Positions 12,460 to 26,700 of a DNA stretch of 64,000 nt are shown here, piece after piece. The notes under the pieces are model-generated. The model was not told where the DNA came from. It was given only the letters and a program-made list of their open reading frames with translations, and did not search any database. Position numbers and translations under genes: made by a program. Positions within the stretch are counted from its first letter, which is position 1; each line of letters opens with the position of its first letter. The DNA comes from Cornus controversa (lineage: Eukaryota > Streptophyta > Magnoliopsida > Cornales > Cornaceae), in the NCBI GenBank assembly GCA_026545225.1, contig CM048845.1:30197001-30261000 (forward strand). Direction: 5' to 3'.

Positions 12460-13544
12460 TCTGTGCCCTAAGGACAACAAACTACTTTAACAAGAAAGGT
12501 TACCCTGTCATGGAGGTTAGGTTGTCCAAGGCATTTACAAAAGCGTTTTGGGTTCATGAAAAATAGTGAAATTCTATGTTATTGAAGAAAGTTAACATAT
12601 GATATACATTTTGATGGCATGGGATGAGTAAGATTTTGGTCCGCGAGTCTTGATTGGTGATCAAGATTGAGTCTCCAAAATCACTGGACAAAAGAGTAAC
12701 TAGTGAAACCCCTCCTCTTTCAAAAGAAAAGTGAGGAGTTCAAAGTTTCACAGTGGACATTTGTGAGTGTGCAAGTATTTACATGACAAAAAATAGATTG
12801 CCTTACTCTTTTTGTCCTCTTAAACACATCTTGTCACGAGCAGCACAAAAAATAAGAACTTCAATGCAAATGAAATACAATGACAAGGTACAAATGAAAA
12901 CCTACTAGGAAGGAAGTATAAACAATAAACCATATACTAGAGGTGATGTGAGAAGTGTGGAAGGTGATAGAGAGAGGGAGGGTGTCAAGAGCCTGCCCGG
13001 GGAATGCTCCCAGAGGATGGAGGTGTTTGGGAAATTCCGAGACACTGCGTGTGAAAGTGATCCAGATCTAGATTCTTGTAAAACCAACTCCAAATTTCAG
13101 TTCACAACTACTTCTAATTATTAGGAACAACCAATGCCCTCAATTTCATACAGTGATTTCATAGTCCACAGTTCAGATAATGTGCTTTCATCTCAAATGC
13201 AGAGGATCATATCACAAAAAAAAGAGGTTAAATAATCTATAAGCTAATATTTTGGCTTGTATATAATAGAAGTTAAAATAAAACTGAAAGCCAAATAGGA
13301 CTTGTATCATGAAGAGAATATTCTTTTCCTCTCTAGCCCCAACTCTCCTTTGCAAACTTAGAAGAAAAGGAAAGGAAAATTAAGCAGCACTTTACTCATA
13401 GAAGTACCAATATTTTTAGAATCCAATCCACCAGCATCCTACATTACAGTAAATGTTGAGAGTTCAACAACAGAAGATGTATTGCATGGGACTTCTTCCC
13501 AACGAACAACATATTCAACCCAAAGACGCAAGTCCATCATGAAT
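12460..13544. other. 3' flank and untranslated region of the rhomboid gene
   Basis: No recognisable second gene. The part next to 13545 should be transcribed as the 3' untranslated region of the minus-strand rhomboid gene; I could not place its polyadenylation site. A slightly GC-richer patch at 12930-13080 has a short open minus frame that I do not recognise. Confidence 0.5.
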
Positions 13545-16500
13545 TCAGAAATGCCCCCTCCTAATTCTTGCCCATGCTATTGCAGCAACAACAGCACCAC
13601 CCAAGTGTGCGGATCCTGAGATTTGACTATCTCCCTGAAACAACAAAATTGTACGTAGTTACAATCACACACATCGAGGACCAAGACAACACATTAGTTC
13701 ATGATTATTGAGACAATCACATTTGACACCCCTTTTATCGATTGAATGCCATATATGCAGACCACAAGGTTTCTAAATTCAGAAAGAAAAGGTTAGCCAG
13801 GGTTAATATGTATGTCTTCAAACTAATGAAATGTGATACCAACAAAACCCAATCTCAATGTTTAGGGCTTGACTATATGAATGTACACGAGGCTTGAACA
13901 AACTAAGAAGCACGAAAACGGATAAGGGACACGGATACGACACGACACGGCGACACGGCAAATCCTAAAAAATTAGGACACGGCAGGGACACGACAAATA
14001 ATAAATATTTATTTTTATATAATATTGGATGTCACACTTTAAATAATTAAGAGTCATATTATTTTTCATCAACCTAACAAAGAAAAAATTCACAAATCAT
14101 AAGTCACTAGTACACAATTGAATCTACTCCATAACAACAATAATTATAAGAGAACGATATTACAAAGTCATAAAACCAAATCAAAACGAGACATTAGAAT
14201 AAAAACTAGTCTTATCATTTAAATATCATTCTAGCTTACTGCAAATACAAAAGTATCATTAGAAAGTCACATGTAAAAGATAGCAGTTGTACAGTAAGAG
14301 AAAGAAGAGTAAAAAAGAACAAAGATGAAGAGATGAGATGGGCTGTAGTTGAATTGTTAAAGCAACCTTTCTAGAACTTGTATTTTGCTGGGAAAAAAAG
14401 ATAGAAAGAGGCTAAAAAAGAGAAAAAAGTAAAAAAAAAATTAGGATTTTGTTAGAAAAAGAATTAGGGATTAGTGAAAAATAAAGAATCCATGGAAGAG
14501 AAAAGATTCATGAAAATAAGAGGAAAAAGAGAGAAAAAAAAATTGGGCACGTCCAACATGTGTCCGCGCCATGTCTGTGTCGTGTTCGAAAATTCATGGC
14601 ATGTCGAACACGTGTTCGTGCTGTGTCCGAAAATTCTAAAAAATAAAAAAATTTAGACACGCTTTTTGGCGTGTCCGACACATGTTGGGGCGTGTCTGAC
14701 GTGTATCCGTGTCCGACATGAATTCTTTGCCTTTTTAGGCGTGTCCGTGCTTCCTAGTGAACAAACATATATTTCAAAACAGAACTTAAGGCTACAGGCG
14801 GAGATAAAGCTTTCTTTATGCTGGGTTTCATCACATCGTAAGATTGATCATAATGATCATTAAGATCGAGTTGTTCCAAGGGAGATTATATGAAAGAAGA
14901 GACAGAAATATCATACCTTCATTATTCGCAATATGTCTTGTCCAATGAGAAAGATTCCCTAGAATGACATTCACCAAAACTACTTTGTAAATAATTGCCA
15001 TATTAGCCATAGACAATCATTATTTATTCTTAAAAGATAACTTGGAAGTGAACCTACCACTAACATAGCAGGAACTGGTATAATAAACTCCAGATAGATC
15101 TTGGATTTTGGGTAGAGGAATATATAGAGTAACATGATAGCATCCACTGCCCCACTTGCTCCCTATACACCACAAGAAAAATCAGGAGTTAAGATGAATT
15201 AGGAGTTTCAAATAATGTGTAGCATTCTCTAACCGGCTTAATTTGATTGGTAGGAAAATAAGAGCATGTCAGCATACCATTCCTGGAATCCTTGAAGGGT
15301 CCATCATCCACATGCGTTGGCTCTGTAGATCACAGCGAGTAATTCACTAAAAAGTCAATGGAATTGTAATATGACTTCTCATACACAAATTAATATGACC
15401 ATTAATGCTCAAAATTCCAGTGTGCAAAGCACATGCATTTCTTTCTTAACATTTTTGTGCAATGAAATTGTCATAAATAAATTGAGGCAGAACCATTTAT
15501 GAAGAACAGAAATATAAAACCTACCAAAAAAATCATGCACAAACTTTTTTGCATGTAAGAAAATGAAATTATTCGTCCAGTAAATTTCAATCTCTGAAGA
15601 TCGTTCATGATAAATTTTAAACTGTTCAGCATTGTCTGATTTGTTGTTATTATCAAAAGTTCTAGATGTTAACTAAATGCACCTAAAGACATTTACTCAT
15701 CTACTCCTTTCTTGTTTCTGTACTTTTTAAAGGCACGAAAGCAAAAGTGAATGTCCCTCAGATTCACTGTCTCTCTACCGCTTAATAAATTTCCATACAA
15801 TTTGAGATTATCTTTGTACCTTTGATGATGAGGCCATAAAGGCATGGTGCACCAAGTAGAAAACTGAGCCAGCAACTGCCCCAGATAGATACAATTGCAG
15901 CAAATATACAGGTCCAAAAACTGATCCAATCTGGCCAATAAAATGAAATTAGCAAAGAGTGCGGCCTGTATATGAACCAAAAATAAGGAAACATTGTGAA
16001 TATCACTTAAGTTTAATACTTGAGTTTCTTCTTTTTCTTTCATAGCATAGTGTTCAAATATTATAAATATAGAGACATAAACCTCCCAAACCCCCAGTAC
16101 TAATAATGACAATAAACAACAATAACAACAATGATGATGATAATTATAGCGAAAGACCTATCTCCACAGCCTTTCTGGTTCTTTAGAGCCTATTTAAACT
16201 TGCTTCCTCTTTTATGAGACTTCAGATTCAGCCAAAAAGATTGTAAAAACCAGCCCCTTCGATGTTAATAACATCATTATTATATAAAGTGCCTTTTTTA
16301 GCATAAGCCCTTTGCATTATTCCAGCGTATATCTTCCCACAGGCGCCTGCAATCATCATTGGTCCCCTTCTCACTCAATCTTCCAAAATGCTAATTTATC
16401 TTGCCTTTAATCATATGGTAGTGATCATTCAGTGTGTAAGTAGGTGATTGGACTACCATTTAAAATTGAACTAGTCAGTTGCAATTTAGATGGTATTTGA

Positions 16501-19500
16501 AAATTGAACTGCTTAGAGAAATATATGACAACATTACCATATAAACCCGCCTTTTGTTTATATTCTAAAATCCCTTATGAAGTCTTAATTATTATTATTC
16601 TTTAACAGAAAAGATTTTTTAGATGCCTGCAAAAGCACATCAGACCAAAGACTTCATTCTGTCTCAAATTATGTCTTTTCAATCCCATTATAAAGATAAT
16701 TCTATCTAAGAGAAAGGAATTAAATAACTGACTAAGAACGTCTAAATCAAACAAAAGTTACTGAATGATCATAAACACCTAAATCTTCAGTAACTCATAA
16801 GGTCTTCTGTCAGTTTTCATCATCATCGTCCTTAACTTTATACTGTACCAACGGGGTCATTTTCTGTCAGTTTTAAGAAGCCAAAAGTACTTGAGAATGA
16901 AATTAACTCAATGTATTATTTAGTATTTAGTTAAAAGCACTTGTATAAAAGAAATCTACTGATGAAATGCATTGTAAATTTAAAGTAGGACAGATAATAA
17001 ATTGTTGCACATTTGTATACAAGAGCATAAATGAAAGGTCATGACAAAACCTATAACCATCACCAAGAACTTTCTATGTGATCAAGCAACTGCCTCATGT
17101 ATTATTTATGTCAATCTATTCAGAGAATGAACCTTCTGTGACATAAATTACATAAAAATATTCAGGCATGTCACCAGAACCTACAGAGTGCTAGTATCCA
17201 ACACAATTCTGTTTTTTTTTACAAGACTGGATGGAAATGTGATTGATGTTGTTCTCTTTCCAACTATCATTTGTAAAGAGTATTGATTCCATAAATTATA
17301 AGTGAGTATAAGTTAAACAATAAAGAAGAAAGAAAACTAATCAACTTCCTGGTAAGTCTAGGACCGTAACCCAAGGCTCTGATGTAGAGTCAGAGCAAGG
17401 TCCATGATCTAGTCCTAGAGGGAGGGTCAGTAGGTCATAATTGTTTGATTAACTGAATTAACTAAATTTTAAACTTGAACTAAATTACTACTAGTTTAAT
17501 GCATAATTAAAACGATAATCACAAATCTGCTCAATCCATCATGCTATAATCATATAACCATCAGATATATAATATGAAAGGAATCAAAATAAAGAGCACT
17601 AGTTTAATGCATAAATTAAGACGAAAATCATAAATCTACTCAATCCACCATGCTATAATCATATAACCATCAGATATATAATATGAAAGGAATCAAAATA
17701 AAGAGCACAACGGACACAGATTTTTTATGTGGAAACCCCATAGGGAGATGGTACCTAGTCCAGACAAATCAAATCCACTATAACAAAGAGTTATTACACT
17801 AGGATAAACAGTTCAATACCCCAGAACCCCGAACCCCCAGTTAACTTTTGACAGAAACTGATCCACCAAACTCATACTCAGTCTTCAGGCACAGTCTGCT
17901 TTGTCAACAAATTCCGCAATCTGCTCAAGGACTTTGATCTCTAGGCTAGTCCTCCAAGCCTATCTCTGAAGTGCAGGTTGATTGTGTTGAACTCCAATTT
18001 AGCTCAACAACAGTAGATCATCAACACATGCATGATCACTCACCAATCTATATACAAAACGATTGACAATTAAAAAATAAAAGTTATATGCACTGAAAAT
18101 AGCCTCACAATATACTTCTCCCTATTGTATTCTCTGTGTATAGGTTTTTTGAAGTGAGAATTTATAAACAAAATAGAGAAGAAGAAGAAGAATTAGGGTT
18201 GTGGAGTTCTAAATTAAAAAAAGAGACTGCTTTCCGGATGTCAATCGATTGAGATCACACGACGATCAATTGACATGTTCTAGTAGCCCTCAATTGATTT
18301 GTCGGTCAACCAAAATGCCATGTACAATATATAATTAGAATATTTTAAAACCAAAAGTTCTCAAAAACTCTCAATGCGTATAAAAAAGGTTTTACAAAAT
18401 TAAAACAAGAAATAATTAAACCCTAATTGATAAAAGCATGAACCTTAATTTGGTGAGCGCATGTGTGTTAAATTACCTTTGTATCCTTGGCTTTAAGATT
18501 ACCATTCTGCATTTGGTTGTAACTTTACTTCTGACTCAGATAAGAAGTAACTAACTTGACACTAACGAACTTCCAAAAATCTAACTAGAAACAGAAAGTA
18601 AAAGACAAACTCTTGTTTTGATCATGAATTTGCTAATTGAAGTCCTATTAACCTAAGAATCTCCCCCTTCGGCAATTTGGTGTCAAAAACTGAACAATAC
18701 AGCATAAAAAAATAAAAATACTCAAACTTCAAACTTTTGCTTGAATGCTTGAACTTCCTATTCAAACATTGAAATAGGCTACAAAACAAACACAAGCTAT
18801 ACCAAGTGCATTATATCAATGTGTGAGAAAATTATAAACCAAGCATAAAAATAATATGAGATAATAATAAAAAAAATACCCTTGCTCTCCCTTAATGTAT
18901 GTATAACAAATTAATCATAAGACAATCAAAGCATGTTAAGCATTTAATCAATCAATTAAAGGATGTTAAGCATAATCAAATGTTAAGTTGTGGCCCAAAT
19001 TTTCTCGGCATGGGTCACGTTGTGACCCGGTTTTGACCCAAAAAATGAAAAAAAAATTATGATTTGTTTTTTGCTTGCGGGTGGACCCGGATTAGGACTC
19101 TCTTGTAGCCCGATATATAAGGGCATCTAAGGGTTTGGAGTGAGGGACGAGAGAAAACACTGAAAATGCAGAAAGAGAGCGAGAGCTAGGGTATGGGGTT
19201 GAAACTTGTAATCTCCTAATTTTCGCATAGTAAAATCTTTACGCAGATCTTTGTCGTGGACGTAGGCACATCGCCAAACCATGTAAATTCTTGTGTTTTG
19301 TGCGTTGTGCTGATTTGTTTTGTGTCGTGTTTCGTGATTGTGCTTGGTTCGCGACTGTTTTCCACATCAAACAATAAAACAAATAAAATATTTAACTAAA
19401 AACTCATATCCATTCTCATTCCATTTTCCCCCTTTTGTCACTAAATTAACAAAATAAGCATACAATAAAGGAAACACAGTTAATTAAACTTAATATTTCA

Positions 19501-22500
19501 TTACTTAAAGGGAAAATACACCAATCTGGGAAATGTAGTAAAGTTCCAACTAGGTACTATTGACTTAGACAAAATTTGGAGCATGTCATAAATATGTGGA
19601 CTTAAACTCAAAACATAGATCATAACCTAAAGAACCAAGAAGTACTATATAGATATAGAGAAAATGGAGGCACTAGGGATTGCCTTCACCTCCACCACCA
19701 CCATTGCTACCACTTGCTCCAGCACCACCTGAATTCCTAATCAAATCTTCAATACAACCGATGTTGTAATGAATGGCATGCAAGTATTGGAGGAGCTCTT
19801 GGTAAGATGCAACATTACTTGCTTCAATGAATCAATCTAGTTGTATGTTGAGCATACATATTAAGCCAAAAGTTGGTCATCAATTACTCATGGAGTGGCA
19901 TAAGGAAATCGTTAAGTCCGGGGATAAAGAGGTGTTTCTTCTTCCTTTTCTTGTCTTTGTTGGGAAAGTCTTCTTCTTTGGAGTCACTCGGAAGACTAGG
20001 TTGACATTGTTGGAAAAACGTTTTAATAGCGGAAGCAAAAATTTAATTCTCAATTGTTTCTGCGAATCACTATAAGAAGAAGAAGAAGAAAATTACGACC
20101 TTAGGAAGAACTATTGATCGTTGTTACGAGAACACTTCTTTTCTTCAAGTTATAATCTGATTTGTATGGCTTCAAAAACACCCCCAAATCTTCACTCCTA
20201 TGACCTTAATGAAATTCACAAGCTATGGAAGAGTGGTCTTCAAAAGAGCAGTGTAGAAACCCTAGGTACTTAGAGAGAGAGTTGTCTTATGTAAGATGTC
20301 TAGCACATACATATTACATGTGTACATATAGGAGAGGGGTGGGCCACCCACCCTAGGGAATCCTAGGGTGGCCACCCCTCTCTTCTCTCTCTCTCTATCC
20401 TTTTCCTATACTAACTCCTTGCTTGCTTTCCAAGTAAGGTTAGGAGTGGGATCTAGATGGGCCTACCCAAGACTTGGCTCCAATAGGTCCATTAAATGAC
20501 TTGTCAACTCTTGACCCATTTAATAAGCCCATTAATTATTTTCAACTCCACTATATAAAAATAATTGCCCTCCAAGTCCAGAATAGAAAACCATTTTGTG
20601 CTATAATTGCAAATTAACCCCTCCATGCAAATTAGAGTTTGGATAACATAATGCCATCAATTCAATCACTAATTAATCTATATTTTGACTTCTTGATTTA
20701 TTATGTCTGATCACATAAAATTTATTTTGAGAACATAATATATATTTAATAATTAAATATAAATATATACTAAAACAGTTTTATCAAAATCACTGGATCT
20801 AGAATTATGTGATCAAACAAATCAAGTTAAAATAAATGTTCTGCATAGATTCCATCTTGAGAATGCATGTTCCAATGCCCATATTCAATAACTACCCAAA
20901 ACACTGAGTTTATTGACCCCTTAGGCCACTTAAGTAATTCAAAGTAATTATGAATGAGGACAAAACTCCACCATTCTCTTAGGATTGAGAGTTATTGCTA
21001 TAGCACTATTAAGTGAAAATTACTATGACAACTATAGTAATTTTCCCTTATCGGCGATCCAATTCAATGTATAATTTAAGTCTTCCACTCAGATGACTGA
21101 GATAAGCCATCCATCTCATAGAAACCAACGTGTTACATTCTACTAAATAGAATGCCCAATTCTATCACTGAATGTGAACAATATTTCTAATTATGTAGAC
21201 TGATGATTTATATATCATATGCATGAGACTCTCTCTATGCATCTAAATCAACCTTACATAGTTAGTAGACTCTTAATTCATCTCATGAATTAACCAATAC
21301 AAGCATTCAACAAAAATGTATATAATGCACCAAATAAATCAGATTTATTAAAATAAATGTCAATGACAATTGAGAATTGGCAAAAAAGAGATGATATGTG
21401 CTTTGGTTGACAAAAGTGCAATTGAGGATGCTCTTGGACTTAGCCATCCTCTCTTGTGGATCAAATTTGACACCACAACGGATCTCAATGATCCAGATGA
21501 GTTTTGGTTCCTTTTGTTACTATCCGTTCCAAAAAGCATCATCGACTTCACCACGGTTGTCGGAAGATCTAAGGCTTCACCCTTCACCATGTAATAAGAA
21601 ATTCCAAATGTTATACCGAAAGCTCAGAGTGATCTTTTGGGTCTATGTTGTGCTCCACAATTTTATTAAGGACTTCATGTTGTGGCTTGAGGTTTGTCGA
21701 CTTAAGACGAGCAAAATTTCGGACTTGACGTGCCACAAAGTACAAAATTGATGTTTTCACCGTGATTGTGGCATTATCACTCCCAGTTAGAACCAAACAA
21801 CCCTTAGGTCATGCTATATCCATTATAGAGCTAATCACTTTTTTTTTTATAAGTATATCCATCATGGAGCTAATCAAGGTCGGATTAACGATCATCTTTA
21901 CACAATCTGATGAAGTTTTGAATGACAAGGTAGTCTAATTGAGACCATGCTTTATTAGCATAGAGAACTCTCATCGGGGTGTATTAGGGAATGCCATAAT
22001 GTGTGCACAATTGTTGTCACCTCGTGAATTGATCATCCTATTAACACCACATGAGCCAAACTCACCAAAACTAACATCGCGAGTTATTATCATATACCTC
22101 TTCTTATTTTTTTGTAAGTAAGATTTCATTAGAAAGCATTCAAACGGGGAACACAACCCACAAAAACTACACAAAGACCGAATGGGGCTCCTAAACCCTC
22201 AATATATCCTAAATGCGAATGCATCTGCCATCTCGAACCTTAAATCTGATGCGTTTAGAGAATTCATCCCACCCTTTCCTGATAAATTTTCAAACACCAA
22301 CACCTCCTGGACTCCTCACCACTAAAGAGCACCATCTGCCTCCTATCCCTCCCAAATCTGCAAGAGATAACCCTCCTCCAAAGCCTCTGCCTCTCCACTC
22401 TAAATCTCCACAACCACTTTCCCAGAAGAGCCTTATTAAAAGGCTCCAATCTCCTAATCCCTAGGCTGCCTATCTAAATCGGCCTTTTCAAGTTCTTGTT

Positions 22501-23741
22501 ACTGAGGTGGTCATATAGATTGATTGAGGAATAACTCAGTCTTTCCAACAAAGCTTGGGGTTGTGCCAATGTTCCTTCACTATTGTTGCGAGATCGTTTC
22601 AGGTTTTTGTGAGTTCCACTCCCAGAGACAACCATTAGAATGAGAAGTGCAAGAACAAACACCATGATCATTGTTATGCTAGAGAGCCAAAGAGAGTAGA
22701 AGAGGATTTATGGAGGGTTTTAGAGAGAGAGAGAGAGAGAGTAAAAGACTAGATACTAGTGTGACAAAAGAGTTGGTAGGGCAAGATATTTATTGCTGTA
22801 TTTGAGGTCTTTTCCTCAAATATAAATAAGGGAGGTAGACTGTAAAAAGGTTGGTGGAAAAAGGATCCTCCAAAGTTGTGCAAAATAAATATGGAAACAA
22901 ATTTTCGTCCGATTGATCGATCGAGCAATTAATCGAAGCATACTTGAGTAGTTTCAATTAGGAGGGTGCACACGGTTCAGTTCCTGGCAGAACTAGAACA
23001 GTTCCTAACGGTTCCTTTGTTCGGTTCCGAACCGCGGTTCTTTGCTTTTTTTTTTCTTTGAAAGGATTGAACTGAACCAAAATCTAGTCTTACCAAAGCA
23101 AAACAACAGTATACACAACCACCACCATAATTCATTTCCTTACAACACAGCAACCAAACAAAGGATATGGACACTCATAGTCGTGAGGACTTGAAGATCT
23201 CAGACTCCAAAGAAGAGATCAAAGAAGAGAAGTGCCAATACTGTGATTAACACACGAATTTGTGTATCTGTATATACAAAATGATATTTATACAGCTTCC
23301 TCTCTATGTTCCTTTTTTTTTTTGGAAATTTACTCTGTTCCAACTACTATAAAATTTCCAAAAAAAACATAGGTTTCAAAATTTCATTTACATATTATTG
23401 AGTTATTTTACCTGTAAATCAGAGAGTGAGAGATCAGTGCTCTCCATTGCCTTCCCTAGATTATTTCTAGAATTGATGGAACTTGATAATACCTAAGTGA
23501 TGGAAATTGATAACACCCAAAATTGATGGAACATGATAAATCTCGAGGTTGAAGGACCAATTAAAGGTATACCCAGTTGAGTAACTCATTCAACTAGAGG
23601 ATAGGAACGTTGAGACGACGAACTTCACGGTGGTTCTGGACGGTGAGCTTCACAGATTGGGGCTGGGAGTGGGAGCTGTCAGAGAGGAATGAGAGATGAT
23701 TGCCTTAGGTTAGGGTTGTATAGAAAAGTGGTATAATAATA

Positions 23742-23781
<40 letters not shown>

Positions 23782-26700
23782 GTAACAATAATGGTTTCGG
23801 TTTAGTTTGGTTCTAATGGACTTGGAATCGAAACTGTAGTGAAGGTTCCTAAAACTTGTAACCGGAACCGTAGCGAACAGTTCGGTTCAGATACGATCAT
23901 AGTTGTTAAAGGCTCAAGGCGCACTAAGGCGCTAAGGCTTCCTGGAGCCTGAGGCGCGGGCCTGACTGAAGTGAGGCGCAAGTTGATTTTTTTTATAAAA
24001 AATATAACATTTGTAGTGAGTGAGTGAAACAATATAGAACAACTACAATTGAGAGCAAATAAAAAGCATATTCATGGCAATTAACAACAAATGAAACAAG
24101 AAAACAGATTCCGGAGAGTGAAACAGGTTAATGCAGGTTGCGCCTCGCGCCTCAGTGCTTGAGGAGTGCGCCTCTTTCAAAGCGCCTCGCTTGGGCATAC
24201 ACTAGGCGCAGAGGCTGCGCCTCACGCCTCAGGCGCGCGCCTCGCGTGCCTTTGACAACTATGGATACGATTCTAGTTCAGTTTCATCGATTCTTTGTGC
24301 ACCCCTAGTTTCAATTGATCAAGACATACTGGATTTTTACTCTAATGCCTCTCTATTCAATCGATCAATTGAGCATTCGATCAACACACGTTTTGAAATA
24401 TATATATATATATATATCCTATATCATGCCAAAAATTCCTCCAATCAAATCTTAGTGAGACTTATATCATCCTAAATCCAATTTAAAACTCCATGAATTT
24501 TGCAATCTTCAAACTAAACAAAAATTCAAAACCAACAACTTTTGTTAAAAGTTTTGTGGGCAGCTAACTCTAATGAAGAGCACTTTGTCGAGTTTGCCTA
24601 CTTATTTTTTATCCCTCTTTCACATTCCGGTCTCGGTGGTGAGGAGGATTGAGGGGCTCCAATGAAATTTTCAATGGGGTGGTATGGGAGAGGAAGCCAA
24701 GTATCACCTTGTGAATTGGGAGCAAGTGCAAGAGTGTCGTCCTATCCAAGTCGAGGGATTGGGGATTAGGACTCTCGAAGATTTCAATAAGGCTTTGTTT
24801 GGCAAATGGTTGTGGCATTTTGGTGTGGAGAGGCACGTGCTTTGGAGGAGAGTCATTTGTGCGAGGTTTGGGGAGGATAGAGGCGGATGGTGATCTCTCG
24901 AGGTGAGGACTCCGGTCGGGGTGGGGGTTTGGAAATTCATTCATAAGGGGTGGGATGAATTTTCAAAGCATATTTAATTTAGGGTGCGGCGTGGCAGGGA
25001 TATCCATTTTTGGAACAATCAGAAAGGTTAGGATGAGTTCTCCAAGCATATACGCTTCAAGGTGAGAGAGCTTATGGTGTGGCGAGAGACCTTTGGAGAG
25101 TTTGTTTCCCAAACTCGCTAGGATTGCGAGAGATAGGTATGCGATGGTCACTTATTGCTACTTTCTTGATGGCGAGAAATTGACTTGGGACATGCAGTTT
25201 GAGAGGCTATTACACGATTGGGAGGTTGAGGATATGGTGGAGTTCTTGGCCTTGATTTATAGCCAGACAGTTGTTGGCGAGGGCACGGATGAGTGGCTTT
25301 GGATGGGTTCAAGTCACAGGAGGTTTGAGGTACGGTCTTTCAACTGCTGTCTGTTGGAGGTTCAGGGGGCTTCCTTTTTGTGGAAAGGAATTTGCCACTC
25401 CAAGGCTCCTCTGAAGGTGGCCTTTTTTGGGTGGACAGTTGTCCTAGGAGGATCCTAATGATTGACAATCTAAGGAGGAGGCATCAAATTATAGTCCGCT
25501 GGTGTTGTATGTGTAAGAGGGATGAGGAGTTAGTGGATCATCTCCTCTTACATTGCCTGAGAGGTACGGATGGATGGGACATGTTTGATATCTTAGGGAT
25601 CCAGTGAATCATGCCAAAGTCCTCTTTGAGCTTGATTAAGGCTTAGTGAGGATGTCCAGTGAGACCCCATATTAGAAATATTTGGAGGACTGCCCCTCTT
25701 TGTCTTTGGTGGGCCCTTTGGAGAGAAAGGAATAGGAGGTCTTTAGATGGGGTGGAATCTCCTTGGGGGGCATTTAGATTCTTTGTTCTTAGTTTTTTGG
25801 GTTCAGGGGTCAAATTTTAAATCTTTGAAGACTCTTTTGTCTTTTGTAGATAACTTAAGGCTATAGTTTCCTTTGTTGTATAGTTGTTCTGGGTTGCATC
25901 CCCCGTTTAGACACTCTTCAGTGAAATCTTAGTCTTAGTTGCCAACTATTAATAGGGGTGGCAAAATTCGACACGATCTGCCAACACGAAACGAAATTAG
26001 CGGGTTTGGATTAACCTTAATCGTGTTAGTGTCATAATAATGTCAACCCGTTAAATTAATCGTGCAGTGTTCGTATTTTAAAGCTCTAACCCGTTTAACC
26101 CAATTATACCCATTTAATTAATCATGTCAGGTCAACCCGATTAACCTGTAATTTATTTTAACCCAACTATATACAATGGATTTTTTATTATTTCAATATA
26201 AACCCAATATGTATATTGTGGCCTTTTTATGATTATATTGTTCTAATTATCCTATTTTCATGAATTTAGTCATCCATTATCTCAATATTTTCATTATATT
26301 TGTCTTTTATACTTAAGTTAATAAACTGGTTATATGATACATTTAATTTAAATAGGTAAAATAAGTTATTAAACAGGTCACATCTTGTTGTGAGTTACAT
26401 GGCCCATTTATTAAATAGGTTACACAGGTCAAGTTGTGTTACTTATTTAATAAATAAGTTGTGTTCGTGTCAAGGGTTCTTGACACGATTATTAAATGAG
26501 TCGTGTTTGGGTTGACCTATAAAATATAATACTATAAGGTTGACACAACACGAATATGACCCTCCGACATGAATTGCCACCCATAACTATCAAGAACTTG
26601 ATAATGGTAGATCAACGTGGGACGTGCAGTTTATAAGGCCCTTCTAGGACTGGGAGTTGGAGGATATCTTTGAGCTTCTGACGCTTTTATGTGGTCAGAA

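Noticed and set aside
12905-13093. Minus-strand frame of 62 codons, Ser/Pro-rich
   Set aside because: It lies downstream of the rhomboid stop, has no splice or promoter context, and no recognisable similarity.
21360-21751. Frames of 61-117 codons considered as an envelope-like or transposase remnant
   Set aside because: A short LHNFIKD-like word recalls Harbinger transposases, but the residues around it do not fit, and the three overlapping frames cannot be told apart.
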